Shown piece after piece: positions 33,837-43,880 of a DNA stretch of 64,000 nt. Within the stretch, counting starts at the first letter, position 1; each line of letters begins with the position of its first letter. This DNA comes from Riptortus pedestris (Eukaryota; Arthropoda; Insecta; Hemiptera; Alydidae): positions 89,000,501 to 89,064,500 of the forward strand of contig CM032231.1 in the NCBI GenBank assembly GCA_019009955.1, given 5' to 3'. The translations under genes were made by a program, and so were the position numbers. A model generated the notes under the pieces. That model was not told where the DNA came from. It searched no databases and saw nothing but the letters and a program-made list of their open reading frames with translations.

Positions 33837-33880
33837 AGGCACTGAAGATGGAGCTGCTGCTCTGAAAGTGCGCTCTGTCT
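33837..33880 (+). ncRNA. Hammerhead-ribozyme-like motif with all three helices
   Basis: The best-folding copy. Helix I is AGGCA (33837-33841) with TGTCT (33876-33880), 5 bp including one G-U. The CTGAAGA box follows, then spacer T. Helix II is GGAGC-TGCT-GCTCT (5 bp with one G-U), then exact GAAA (33864). Helix III is AGTGCGCT, and C at 33875 follows as the expected cleavage base (CUC triplet). Hammerheads with short near-palindromic helix III are known in PLEs. No PLE coding remnant is seen next to it; 'AAACTGGCCTACTGTGTACA' follows. The single spacer base between box and helix II departs from the classical core. Confidence 0.6.
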
Positions 33881-33955
33881 AAATAAACGTATTGTAGGGG
33901 AAAACTGGCCTACTGTGTACATCCAGATTGGTTCTATAAAAGTTTTTAATTTGAC

Positions 33956-34070
33956 TTATTTTACCGGAGATATTTCAAATTTTCGAAAATTCCACCTGTA
34001 AACCCCACCCCGTACCACTGACCAAATTTCTGCATTTAACAAACTTGATCTTTCATTTTACGTAGTAATT
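33956..34070 (+). mobile_element. HINE core fragment
   Basis: CGGAGATATTTCAAATTTTC, GAAAATTCCACC and AACAAACTTGATCTTTC match the HINE core in order. Both ends are missing. Confidence 0.65.
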
Positions 34071-34106
34071 ATTTGTCAAAGGAATACATTATTCCAGGAA
34101 AGAATA

Positions 34107-34480
34107 ATGGGCCCACATTTTTTTGATGGTACAGTCTTCAACAGCTTCCAAAATAAAGAATTTCTAAATTAAATAGAGGACATAACCCTGAAGCAAAGAA
34201 TTGAAATGCGGCAGCAGCCTGAAGGATGTCCTTCCCACTTCTCAATTAACAACGAGAGAAATTTTACCCAAACGCAGTATCTGTTTCAGCTTGCAAATGG
34301 AGTGGCCACCCAGGGATCTGATACTAATGGATTATATTCTGTGAGGGAGGGTCAAAGACATCTCTACCAGAAAATGTCGCAGAATATTGAAGACATGAGA
34401 AATAAAATCAGGCTCGCGCTAAATTTAATTTCAATAGCAGAAATACACAGTGCCGAAGGGGATTTCATATACCGTCTTTG
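34107..34480 (+). pseudogene. Fossil mariner-like transposase fragment
   Basis: Reading across frames gives IMGPHFFDGTVFN, IEDITLKQRIEM, QQPEGCPSHFS and RNF, then WPPRDLILMD in another frame, and RHLYQKMSQNIEDMRNKI. In order these match the IIGP.FF.G, LLEDIPL..R, FQ.DG.PAH, WPPRSPDLTPLDF and VY...EDL...I blocks of the transposase at 25.6 kb. The second catalytic Asp is Glu here and the third motif has lost residues. The open frame at 34206-34481 is a frame-shifted part of this fossil. It is a different, older lineage. Confidence 0.6.
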
Positions 34481-34764
34481 AAGTGCACAAATGAGCAAAT
34501 ATTGTAAAGCAAAAATTCTGGTTTCTGTTTTTTTAGCATGAAACAATGCAGATGGGAAAATGTATTCCTTTTACAAATAATTAGCACGTAATTGGTTTAA
34601 AATAAATTAATTTTAAGAACGGGTTTTAAAGTAAACATTTTTGGGATTCATTCAAGAATACTTTTGCGATATGCCGTTTTAAATACTATTTTTTAATTAT
34701 TTTTTTTTTTATTTCAGAATCCATTCCTTTACTCGTAGACTTGTTTCAAAGGTAATTTTGGTAA

Positions 34765-34777
34765 CACTGACTTTTAT
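34765..34777. repeat. 13-bp target duplication, left (PLE)
   Basis: CACTGACTTTTAT, repeated exactly at 36520-36532. Confidence 0.85.
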
Positions 34778-34822
34778 AAGGATCACTAAGAAGGCCAAGT
34801 CCTCTACTGGTTTTTAATATTA

Positions 34823-34864
34823 TGCAGAGTGCACTTTAGGAGTCAACGCTCCATCCTCAGTGCC
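34823..34864 (-). ncRNA. Hammerhead-like motif of PLE left end (GAAA mutated)
   Basis: Minus strand: GGCA, CTGAGGA, spacer T, helix II GGAG-CGTTGA-CTCC, TAAA in place of GAAA, palindromic helix III AGTGCACT, C, TGC. Confidence 0.5.
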
Positions 34865-35115
34865 TGCTGACAAACACAACCACGAGTTAATTTAACATTC
34901 ATAGCATGCCGCAAAAGCAAAATAAACAACAGTCATAAAACCAGACACAAAATAATGAGTAAAACAATGGAAAATCTTAAAACTAGTCAACAAATAAAAC
35001 TAGAAAATCTAATAACTAGTCAACTACTAAACAATTACAGCCAAAACAATAAAAAATCTACTAAAAAGTCAACTAATAAAAGAAGGAAACAACGATAAGC
35101 ATATGTCAAAACTAT

Positions 35116-35597
35116 AAAAAGTCCGTCACGCAGGGGCTGCGTAAACTAAGCAGATTTCCCACGTGAAGTTTTACAATAGAGAAATCTGCCTAGTAATAAC
35201 CTATTCTCACGAGGACGAATAGTTAGTGAAACGGCCACACTAGCGCTAGTGCACTCGGCGGAAACTCCCGAACATAGCCGACCACACTCACAATACAAAT
35301 CCAAATATCTCGGTTAATATTAAAGATACAGAATAAATGTATAGAACAATATTTATAGTAAATGTAATTTGCAATAAGATTGGTTCTATACATATTTTGA
35401 TCCGACGTGTGGTAACGGAGATATTTTGAATTTTCGAAAATTCCCCCTCTACACCACCCCCTCCCACTGGTCCGATTTAAGCCGTTAACGAACTTGATCT
35501 TCCTTTTTACATAAAACGATTAAATTCCGAGTTTGGTAACGATCAACAAAAATTGCGACCGCTAGAGCGTTAACAGACAAATATATCTATCTATCTA

Positions 35598-35668
<71 letters not shown>

Positions 35669-35788
35669 GAACGGACCTCATTTTCGTCATCTCCTGGGTA
35701 GGATCGATGGACATTTGAAGAAATGTTTCGAAACTCGCGTCATGAGTACGGCCTCAATAGCTGATTTCCCTTAAGGGAAATCTGCTAA
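35116..35788 (+). mobile_element. HINE copy 8, nested in the PLE
   Basis: Full-length copy. 5' end AAAAGTCCGTCACGC, subterminal AGCAGATTTCCCACG, core, (TATC)n/(TA)n at about 35584-35662, 3' block, hairpin and CTGCTAATA. Comparison with the empty site in the second PLE (43008-43011) fixes both junctions to within 2-3 bases. Confidence 0.9.
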
Positions 35789-35929
35789 TAATAAAATTAA
35801 AACTATAAAACCTACACAAATTACAGATGTATATGGGAAACATATCACAGCGGGTGGGAACCTCTGAAAAAAAACCCAGAGGAACTGTAAGAGACCTCTA
35901 AAAAATAAACAAACCCCATACTAATAATA

Positions 35930-36350
35930 GAGAGGAGATGTAGGAGGTACCTGATTAAAGCTGCGTTGCCTGGACCACGACTGCTGGGCGACTGAACCTC
36001 TGAGAAGAGAAGAGAGGGCCCCGTCACCGACATGTTGCAGCCTTGCCACCTCCTCCTCCTTATTAATATTCCGATTTCCATTCGCCTGTCTGTCCAGCCT
36101 TATATGCAGCCCCTCAGCCGTATTTAATCTTTTGCCCTTCTTCTCCTCAATATTTTATGCTGGACATGTCATGGCCCTCTTTCCTGGCGTGTGCGGAAAA
36201 CTCAGTGTCGCGAGTGATGTGCTCCTTAAGACGCGTCCTTATCTTTCTACCACTTTGCCCCACATAAGAGGCATTACATCCCGTGCACGAGATCCTATAG
36301 ACGCCAGATCTATCCAGGGGGTCCACATAGTCCTTAACACGGGGCAAACA
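35930..36350 (-). pseudogene. PLE GIY-YIG endonuclease, truncated
   Basis: Read 36350 to 35930. Begins CLPRVKDYVDPLDRSG, then GVYRISC and CNASYVGQSGRKIRTRLKEH, the GIY-YIG core with both Cys of the CxxC pair. The frame stops at 36147 where about 13 bp present in the copy at 43 kb are missing. Downstream nucleotide sequence still matches that copy to about 35930. The whole RT domain is absent. Confidence 0.75.
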
Positions 36351-36390
36351 GTTTTTCCCGTTAAATTAACTCGTGGTTGTGTTTGTCAGC

Positions 36391-36435
36391 AGGCACTGTG
36401 GATGGAGCGTTGACTCCGAAAGTGCACTCTGCATA
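36391..36435 (+). ncRNA. Hammerhead-like motif of PLE right end (box mutated)
   Basis: AGGCA, CTGTGGA (A6 changed to T), spacer T, GGAG/CTCC, GAAA exact, AGTGCACT, C, TGC. Inverted relative to 34823-34864. Confidence 0.5.
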
Positions 36436-36519
36436 ATATTAAAAACCAGTAGAGGACTTGGCATTCTTATTGATCGTTATACATTTGTTCCTCTACCATC
36501 CAGCATATTCCAGAGATAT

Positions 36520-36532
36520 CACTGACTTTTAT
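36520..36532. repeat. 13-bp target duplication, right (PLE)
   Basis: CACTGACTTTTAT, identical to 34765-34777. Confidence 0.85.
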
Positions 36533-36860
36533 GTCGCAGCATTTTTCAATAAAATGTACCTTCTCTGAAAGAAAGATTTGTGTTTTTTACTGCTAAAGTA
36601 TGCCTCAAATCGAAAAATATACCGATTTAAAACTGTTTTAGAATTTGATTTCCTACAAGAATCCGCCATAAAGAATAATACATTCCGTTGGAAATTCCAA
36701 AATTATGGAGGTTGAAGAAGTACTGGAGAAGGTTAGGAGATTGAATATGGGCTGAAAGGATTCTTCAGGGGTTCTAAATATGGCACGCCAAGTCTCAGCT
36801 GTGTATTAAAATAATTGGCGATTTTAAGGGGAGTGGTACGGTAACTTGGGACACTCTGTG

Positions 36861-37012
36861 TACACACACACACAAATATATATATATATATATATATAAT
36901 TTTGAACAGACATAATTTTCGTCATCTCCTGGGTAGGATCGATGGATATTTGAGGAAATTATTCGAAAATAGCGCCATGAGTACAACCTCAATAGTTGAT
37001 TTCCCTTAAGAT
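36861..37012 (+). mobile_element. HINE 3'-end fragment
   Basis: (AC)n(TA)n, ATAATTTTGAACAGAC, GGGTAGGATCGATGGA, CATGAGTACAACCTCAATAG and half of the hairpin (TTTCCCTTAAGAT). The 5' two thirds and the right half of the hairpin are lost. Confidence 0.8.
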
Positions 37013-37910
37013 AATACTTCTAAAATTCTAGGAACAATTAAGAAGTTTCTTGCATTATTGATATGGTTTCTACAAAAAATTCTCCTCGTTTCTTTAATTT
37101 GGCCATTTATTGTTTTCCATAAACTGGCTTTTTATGAAATTACCAATTAATATGCATACATGTGTAAGAGAAATTGTCAATAGTCTAGGCTGTTGTGGAT
37201 TTGTCAACGACATAACAATAGTTAGTCCCCAGGTCAGCAGGTAGTACGATCAAAAATCAATATTGTATCAAGGCCATTAGCGTAAAAGTATGGAAAACTA
37301 GTTTAAAACACGTCTAGAAAATAAACAAACTCAAAGTCATTTTCAAGGACCGATCCTTCTAGACACTCAAGTCATTATAAACTAACTCGTTGACAAGTTG
37401 AGCGAATTATGAAGTAGCAATCCATTAAAACAAAATCAAAAGTTTACCATCAAACATCAATATCTGGCGCTTTCTCATATACACCCAACAATTTCCAAGT
37501 TCTTAAATTACTTTGAGGAAAATAGACTAGTTATTAGGAGCCATTAAAGGAATATGTATTAAATCTACCACCAAACACTGCCGGGGGACTATGTCATTTA
37601 TTCTGCTAGAAACGTATGAGGCCTAGTTCTAATCTTTATACAGAGGAATGGTTTCTTGCAACACATATGTGCATGTTAAGTCTTGAACAAAGATAAGAAT
37701 GTATTATGTTCAAATGATAATTGTAAATGAAATATCACAATGTCTGCAATAATTATTGAACATTCAAACAGAATATAATAGACGCCATGGTACACATTTT
37801 CGAGTTGCTTGATGAAAGTAACTCAACAAAGGAGCGCGCGCTTATACACACACACACATGTCCCCATTTGCTACATATGTAGCATCTTCCGAACTACTGT
37901 TCACTTCTTA
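37013..37910. other. AT-rich DNA, nothing recognised
   Basis: A short (AC)n lies near 37847-37858. No gene or element. Confidence 0.55.
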
Positions 37911-38128
37911 GCAGATTTCCCTTAAATATTGTTCAATACATTTATTCTCTATCTTGAATATTAACCGAGATATTTGCATTTTTATTACGTTCGTGCCGAT
38001 AGCGGACGAGATGAAATCGGTTAAAGTCGGTTCTATTCGTTTCCACCGAAAGCTAGTTCGGCCGTTTCCGTAACTGTACGACTTTCGATTTTTCTATTGT
38101 ATAACTTCACGTAAGAAATCTGCTATGT
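37911..38128 (-). mobile_element. HINE copy 10, internally deleted
   Basis: TAGCAGATTTCCCTTAAA joins directly to ATTGTTCAATACATTTATTC of the core; the (TA)n tract and 3' block are gone. The 5' side keeps ACGTAAGAAATCTGCT but the outermost GTCCGTCACGC is missing. Confidence 0.78.
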
Positions 38129-38841
38129 TTTCGGAATTTTTTATATATGTGACACTCGGAGTAATGCTTGTAAACTTGTCAAAAATGATATTAAGTCCAT
38201 GCCAAATCCATCTATGCTATCGAGTTAAGGTATGACATTTATTTCGAGTTCTGTTTTGTTATTTGCCGTAGTTTTCGTTATTTTAGATAGCTATGTATTT
38301 GTTTTCATTTACTGTTATTTGTTTTTTAATACGTATCGGATGTATGTATAAAAGGAATTAAATCGTTGCTTTTTACTTTTTTATCTAGTGCTAAATATTT
38401 AGTATATTCAAATAAATTGGCTGTAGCTTTGGGAAACAGGATGCTTTCTATTAGTGTTCACACACTTAGTCATTATTGATTGAGAGCCAAGCCTTCTCAA
38501 TCCAGCCCCGACATCAATTAACATCCTCTAATTGGCAAGATATTCTATCTTTCCCCGTCAAACATTTATCTTTTCACACGAACCCATTAACGCTTTGGCG
38601 GTGTTCCTTTGAGCTTCGCGCTGGCTTTCATTGGGAGACATTGCTATACAAATTAACTTAGAGAAGGTTGGTGCGCACGCGTCATATCAAATCATGAATT
38701 AGTAAGACTTGTGTGCCCTTCCAAGGAACGTCTTGTTTCATGTTGAAAGAATATTTTAATATCAGAAATTTCCAACAACAAAAAAAACTCTCCAGCATTT
38801 CCAAATGTAGACCACCTTCCAATTTTCTGCTTAAAAGGTTT
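38129..38841. other. AT-rich DNA, nothing recognised
   Basis: A 61-codon frame (38476-38661) lacks any recognisable motif. Confidence 0.5.
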
Positions 38842-39456
38842 TAGCAAATTTCCCTCAAGGGAAATCAGCTATTGGGTTAAATGCGATTTTCGAAAAATTT
38901 CCTCAAATGGACATCGATCCTACACAGGAGATGACGAAAATGAGGTCCGTTCAAAACTACGTGTGTGTGTGTGTTAACGCTCTAGCAGTAGCAATTTTTG
39001 TTCCATCATTACCAAATTCGATATTTAAACGTTTTATGTAAAAATAAAGATCAATTTCGTTAATGGCTGAACTCCAACCAGCAGGGGGAGGGGGGGTAGA
39101 GAGGTCGAATTTCGAAAATTATTAATACATCCGATATTATGCGTCGGATCCGAAAAATTGTATATAACCAATCTTATTAAAAAAACTAAATGTTCCATAT
39201 ATGTTGTTATGCACGTTTTTTTTCACTATCTTTATTATTAACCGAGATATTTGCACTTTTTGTTGTCGGCCTTTAGTAAACTCCCACTCCTACTCATACA
39301 ATATTAACAATAAGCAGTTATACTTTGAATTACATTATTCGAAGCGTAAATACCAAATATTGTTCTTATTGAACTTTTACGTTCACGGTTGAGCCAAATG
39401 CAAATACCTGGGGCACGTGGGAAATCTGCTTAATTAACCCTTCGTGACGTAATTTT
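38842..39456 (-). mobile_element. HINE copy 11, copy-3 subfamily
   Basis: 3' hairpin TTTCCCTCAAGGGAAA, short (GT)n in place of (TA)n at 38960-38974, core, CTCCCACTCCTACTCATACA block and 5' subterminal GGGAAATCTGCTT. The 5' end is eroded (TTCGTGACGTAA). Confidence 0.8.
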
Positions 39457-39654
39457 TTATTTTTAAACGCTCATGCTTTTTAATATGAACCTAATTCCAT
39501 GTAAAAATATGTGTGTATTTGGGAACAATCAAATTTAATAAAAATAGTAATTATAACAGAACGTTTCTTGCATTATGAGATGAATAGGTTTGTCCTATTA
39601 CAATAGGAGTATTCTTGGAACGTATCTGTTAACCCCCAGGACTGTTTATATTAC

Positions 39655-39666
<12 letters not shown>

Positions 39667-39717
<51 letters not shown>
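39667..39717. repeat. (GT)n microsatellite
   Basis: About 25 GT dinucleotides after a short (TA)n. Confidence 0.95.
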
Positions 39718-39718
<1 letters not shown>

Positions 39719-39917
39719 ATTTCGTAGGTTTTGTTTGGGTGTGTTAAGTGTGATATATAGCCACTGATGCCCATCATTATGTACAAGCAATTATATATAT
39801 ATATATATATATATAATTGTGTTGTTGTTTGCGACCAGGTTAGTAGTAGGGTACTCCTAATGTAATCAGAGGTACAGCAGTAATGTACAAAAGTTTTTAA
39901 GTATCTTTAGTCTTACC

Positions 39918-39960
39918 CTGAAGAAGAGAAAATAAATATTCTCGAAATATTAGAATGGAC
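39918..39960 (+). ncRNA. Hammerhead-like motif
   Basis: CTGAAGA at 39918, spacer A, helix II GAGAA-AATAAATA-TTCTC (5 bp), exact GAAA at 39944, then TATTAGAATGG. It shares upstream sequence (TTTTTAAGTAT, CTTACCCTG) with the decayed region at 28010-28090, so it belongs to a dispersed element. Confidence 0.45.
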
Positions 39961-40006
39961 TAAGATGTTTTCACCAACACTGACCAAAACTCCAAAAAAC
40001 AACAAC

Positions 40007-40010
<4 letters not shown>

Positions 40011-40065
<55 letters not shown>
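40011..40065. repeat. (TA)n microsatellite
   Basis: About 27 TA dinucleotides. Confidence 0.95.
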
Positions 40066-40068
<3 letters not shown>

Positions 40069-41039
40069 AGGTGAAATTCCACACATGCAATCTGCTTAAA
40101 TTGCGTGAATCCTGTTAGGCTTTTGCCGAATGTGATTATGAGAAGTCAACCATTCAGGTAACTTATATTTCAATATTTTCTTCAATCTACATGACAATTA
40201 TCATTATTCTTTGATCAATTTAACATGACAAAAATTATGCTCCTTAAAAATTATGTATACACACAGTGAGAGTACTATGAAAAGTAATAAACAATTCTAG
40301 TCCAACTAAATTAATATACACACACATAGGTCAAAGACTAACCTTGAAGAATGGAAGATACATTTTTAATGTATTGCAGGATTCATGAATGATTAACATT
40401 TCTACAATTCCAGATAGCTTAGAACTGGATTTATCGTTTTTAAAAGAATGAACTCATTTTAATTTTTTTCAGTCCTAAATCGCGATAATTTCCAGTACCA
40501 TCGCTTCCATGACAAAATGTTTTTACTTCCTTCCGAAAGGAGTCGAAACATTCAAATAATGAGTGAACATAGGCCGTGGAGTATAAAGGAGTATTGGACA
40601 AATTGGCAATATCTTGGCATATGGGCTGTTATCATATTATATATCCAGTTGGGCTGTTTATCGATTTCCACCCTCCCTGTGACAGTCCCATCACAGCCAG
40701 ATTAACTTCGTTACGTTGAGGGAGTGTGTCATCTCTTACAGCATCTAAGCAATCAACCTATACAATCCCCCGTCCAATCTATTTCTGCATTTACGAGTCC
40801 CTTCAAAATTTAATTTTTAACCTATTATTTTTCCTTCCTTTCTAAAAATTATTCCTTAAATGGGAAGACACTGTGCTCCGATGCATTCTTTTTTTAAACA
40901 TTTATCTTCTAAATTTTAATAAACTCTAGTGTATGATTTTCATTTAGAAGAGGATCTTTTACATTTAATCTGATTAGAAAGGAGAGATGATACTTTTCTT
41001 AATGAATTATTTACCCTTTGTAACAACCGTAATTTAACA

Positions 41040-41222
41040 TGAAATGCGTATATATGGAGTTGGAACGATCTTACAAAAATTGCAATTGCTAAAACGACAA
41101 AATTCGAGTATATATATATGTAATATTGAATGGACCTCATTGTCGCCATCTACTGGGTAGGACCGAGAATTGTGTCATGAGTACAACCTCAATAGCTGAT
41201 ATCCTTAGCAAAAACCTGCTAA
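41040..41222 (+). mobile_element. HINE 3'-end fragment, decayed
   Basis: TGGAACGATC, AAAAATTGC, short (TA)n, TGAATGGACCTCATTGTCGC, TACTGGGTAGGACCGA, GTCATGAGTACAACCTCAA, then a degraded hairpin ending CCTGCTAA. Confidence 0.75.
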
Positions 41223-41342
41223 AATGGATAAGTACGGGTTACTTCTTTCAATTAACCTATATGTGTAGAAAATGGCCATTAATGTTCATTCCAATGGATT
41301 TATATTATTTTTCTCATCACTAGAGAGTCAAACACACACACA

Positions 41343-41412
41343 CATTATTTAGGGCGTAATAACCCAGTAGTTTCTCGCCCAAAAAACAGTAAACCTTAAC
41401 CTAAACCTAAAC
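41343..41412 (+). mobile_element. HINE 5'-region fragment
   Basis: ATTATTTAGGGCGTAATAAC and CCCAGTAGTTTCTCGCCC match 16283-16340 of copy 5. It lies 120 bp from the preceding 3' fragment, in the wrong order for one simple copy. Confidence 0.75.
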
Positions 41413-42626
41413 CTCATCACTAGAGAAGTGATTGTTAAATAATGACATTTAAATCCTTTTTTAAAAATTGTTGTGGTTTTAGGAAAGAAAAAATTCTGAA
41501 GAATATTAAGTGGTGTTTTAAACTTCCATTTTGAAGATGACTGACTGTGTGGAAAATATTCAGCAAAACTTTTGCATGCCCCGGACGTGCTCTATGCAAA
41601 TCATTATGTTCAGCTATTGACCTTTAGCGGTCACAACCCTAACCCGTAGGCAAAGATAATCGACCCCTAATGTGTGTGCCTCATCGATTGGATAAACACT
41701 AAAGAAATATTAGTCTTCTACTTCATTAGCTACTTTGAGACTGGCTAACTTCTCAATGGCGATTGTTCTGTCACAATAAGATAAAAGGGGTTTATCAATA
41801 CCTTTTTCCCAGAGTTTAATGTGATTGAAGAGACCCCTCATCGCTATTTATTAATACAAGCCCCCCGGTGAATCATTTGCCTTTCCTTGAGATCAGACTT
41901 GTTCGGTGTTTAGTTCTTCTAGTTGTATTTAATCATTTACCACAGTCTTTGGACGGTTGTGGACAGAATGAATTGCAGTTAAAATGTCACTTAACCTTTA
42001 GGCCCCATTTAGACAGATCGTGAGATCGATCTACTTCCAAGAGAGTGATGAGGACTACTTGCGATTTGCTTGAAGTTGAATGGGATCACTTTTTAACTCT
42101 TGCCCATCAAATTTGACCATTTTGTGGAATTCCTCATCTGGAATTGTGAATGGGTTTTTACATTTATATAACACCTTCATACTGAGAGGTAACTTAACTC
42201 AGGACACGATTCACATCTCATAAATTGTATATACATGTAATATGCTTTACATGGAATATGCACTCGAAATATTAACATATTTCTCTCCTCATCTGTTTTA
42301 TGAGGATACTACAAAACGGGATAGATAAAAAAAAAAAAAAAAATTGGTCAGTTGCCGTGATCCTACACCAGACCTTCTTCACCAGCTGTTCGTCTCCTCG
42401 AGACTGCCATCTGTAGTTGCTGATACTTTGATGTCCGGCGAGGAGATTAAGAAGGAATTTTATAGATATTCAAGTCATCACCTGTCGTTTCTTGTGTACT
42501 GGAAGCCGTTTACGATGGACAAGTGAGGTTGGGAGGTATCACAATTTACTAAACCTTTTTTGGCCATTTCTTGCTTACATTTTCGATAGTTTTGGAAATG
42601 GTAATTTTTTATAAATACAATTTAAA
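41413..42626. other. AT-rich DNA, nothing recognised
   Basis: Includes an A-run at 42327-42343 and a 60-codon frame (42344-42526) without a known motif. Confidence 0.5.
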
Positions 42627-42714
42627 ATATCTCTGGAATATGCTGGATGGTAGAGGAACCAATTGATCAGGATCAATAAGAAGGCCAAGTCCTCTACAGT
42701 TTTTTAATATATAA

Positions 42715-42756
42715 TGCAGAGTGCACTTTCGGAGTCAACGCTCCATCCTCAGTGCC
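42715..42756 (-). ncRNA. Hammerhead-like motif of PLE copy 2 (intact core)
   Basis: Minus strand: GCA, CTGAGGA, spacer T, helix II GGAG-CGTTGA-CTCC, exact GAAA, palindromic helix III AGTGCACT, C (expected cleavage), TGC pairing with GCA as helix I. It lies downstream of the endonuclease gene in the same orientation. Confidence 0.6.
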
Positions 42757-43007
42757 TGCTGACAAACACAAACCTCGAGTTAATTTAACATTCACAGCAT
42801 GGCCAAAGGCAAAATAAACAACAGTCATAAAAACAAACACAATATAAATAGTAAAAACAATGTTAATTCTTAAAACTAGTCAACTAATAAAAATATAAAA
42901 TCTAATCACTAGTCAACTACTAAAAATTAAAGCCAAAACAATTAAAAAATTTAATAACAAGTCAAATAATAAAAGCAAACAACGATACGCATATGTCAAA
43001 AACTATA

Positions 43008-43011
43008 AATA
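43008..43011. other. Empty site equivalent to HINE copy 8 insertion
   Basis: ACTATAAATAAAATTAAAA here is continuous. In the other PLE copy, ACTATAA and ATAAAATTAAAA are separated by the 673-bp HINE. Confidence 0.85.
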
Positions 43012-43176
43012 AAATTAAAAACTAAAAAACTACCTAAGTTTCAGATTTATATAGAAAACACATCACAGTGGGTGGGAACCTCTGAAAAAACCACCCAGAG
43101 GAACTGTAAGAGACATCTAAAAAATAAACAAAAACCCCCATACTAATAATAGAGAGAAGATGAAGGAGGTACCTGA

Positions 43177-43690
43177 TTAAAGCTGCGTTGCCTGGACCAC
43201 GACCGCCGGGCGACTAAACCTCTGCCCCCGTAGAGAAGACAGGGCCCCGTCACCGACATGTCGCAGCCTTACCGCCTCCTCCTTCTTATTAATATTCCGA
43301 TCTCCATTCGCCTGTCTGTCCAGCCTTATATGCAGCGCCTCAGCCGTATTTAATCTTTTGCCCTTCTTCTCCTCATACAGCAATTGATACTTTATGGTGG
43401 ACATGTCATGGCCCTCTTTTCTGGCGTGTGCGGAAAACTCAGTGTCGCGAGTGATGTGCTCCTTAAGACGCGTTCTTATCTTTCTACCACTTTGCCCCAC
43501 ATAAGAGGCATCGTATCCCATGCACGAGATCCTATGCACGCCAGATCTATCCAGGGGGTCCACATAGTCCTTAACACGGGGCAAACAAATTTTCAGGGAC
43601 CGCTTGCTCCTGTAGGCAGTAGCCAATCCAATTTTCTTCAACCTGGATCCTATCTTTTCCGAAACAGGGCCATGACATGTCCACCATAAA
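43177..43690 (-). pseudogene. PLE GIY-YIG endonuclease region, 5'-truncated
   Basis: The open frame runs 43767-43177, but codons above about 43665 come from the inverted duplication and are not PLE protein. The true part starts near PVSEKIGSRLKKIGLATAYR (the pre-endonuclease linker), then SLKICLPRVKDYVDP. The GIY-YIG core is GVHRISCMGYDASYVGQSG with RTRLKEH, then FSAHARKEGHD, YEEKKGKRLNTAEALHI (putative catalytic Glu) and KKEEA. GIY has become GVH and the second Cys of CxxC is Tyr, so nuclease function is doubtful. The RT domain is absent. Confidence 0.75.
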
Positions 43691-43878
43691 GTATCAATTG
43701 CTGTATGAGGAGAAGAAGGGCAAAAGATTAAATACAGCTGAGGGGCTGCATATAAGGCTGGACACACAGGCGAATGGAGATAGGAATATTAATAAGAAGG
43801 AGGAGGCGGTAAGGCTGCGACATGTCGGTGACGGGGCCCTGTCTTCTCTACGGGGGCAGAGGTTTAGTCGCCCGGCGC
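43663..43878 (+). repeat. Inverted duplicate of the PLE endonuclease 3' half
   Basis: Inverse of 43198-43416 with very few differences (GGGCTGCATATAAGGCTGGA against the same word with GGCGCTG). It reads MSTIKYQLLYEEKKG on the plus strand. The junction word AGGGCCATGACATGTCC is shared by both arms. Confidence 0.88.
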
Positions 43879-43880
43879 AC

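Larger units (their letters stand above)
34778..36519 (-). mobile_element. Complete PLE insertion with inverted ends and a nested HINE
   Basis: A 1742-bp insertion bounded by an exact 13-bp duplication. The left end (34778-34890) and right end (36360-36480) are inverted copies of one terminal segment holding a hammerhead-like motif. The right end extends about 40 bp further. Between them lie the 3' UTR, the HINE (35116-35788) and a truncated endonuclease gene joined straight to the inverted terminal segment. Without the HINE it is about 1.07 kb. Such inverted terminal arrangements are typical of PLEs. Confidence 0.82.
39457..41039. other. Microsatellite-rich AT DNA
   Basis: Holds (GT)n at 39667-39717, (TA)n at 39793-39815 and 40011-40065, and a hammerhead-like motif at 39918. 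The plus frame 40517-40705 is not recognised. Confidence 0.5.
42627..43880 (-). mobile_element. PLE copy 2 with inverted duplication
   Basis: The left end (42627-42790) matches the terminal segment of the 34.8-36.5 kb PLE. The 3' UTR (42790-43176) matches 34890-35930 but without the HINE. The endonuclease gene follows. At 43663 the sequence turns back: 43663-43878 is an inverted copy of 43198-43416. No target duplication was found. Confidence 0.8.
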
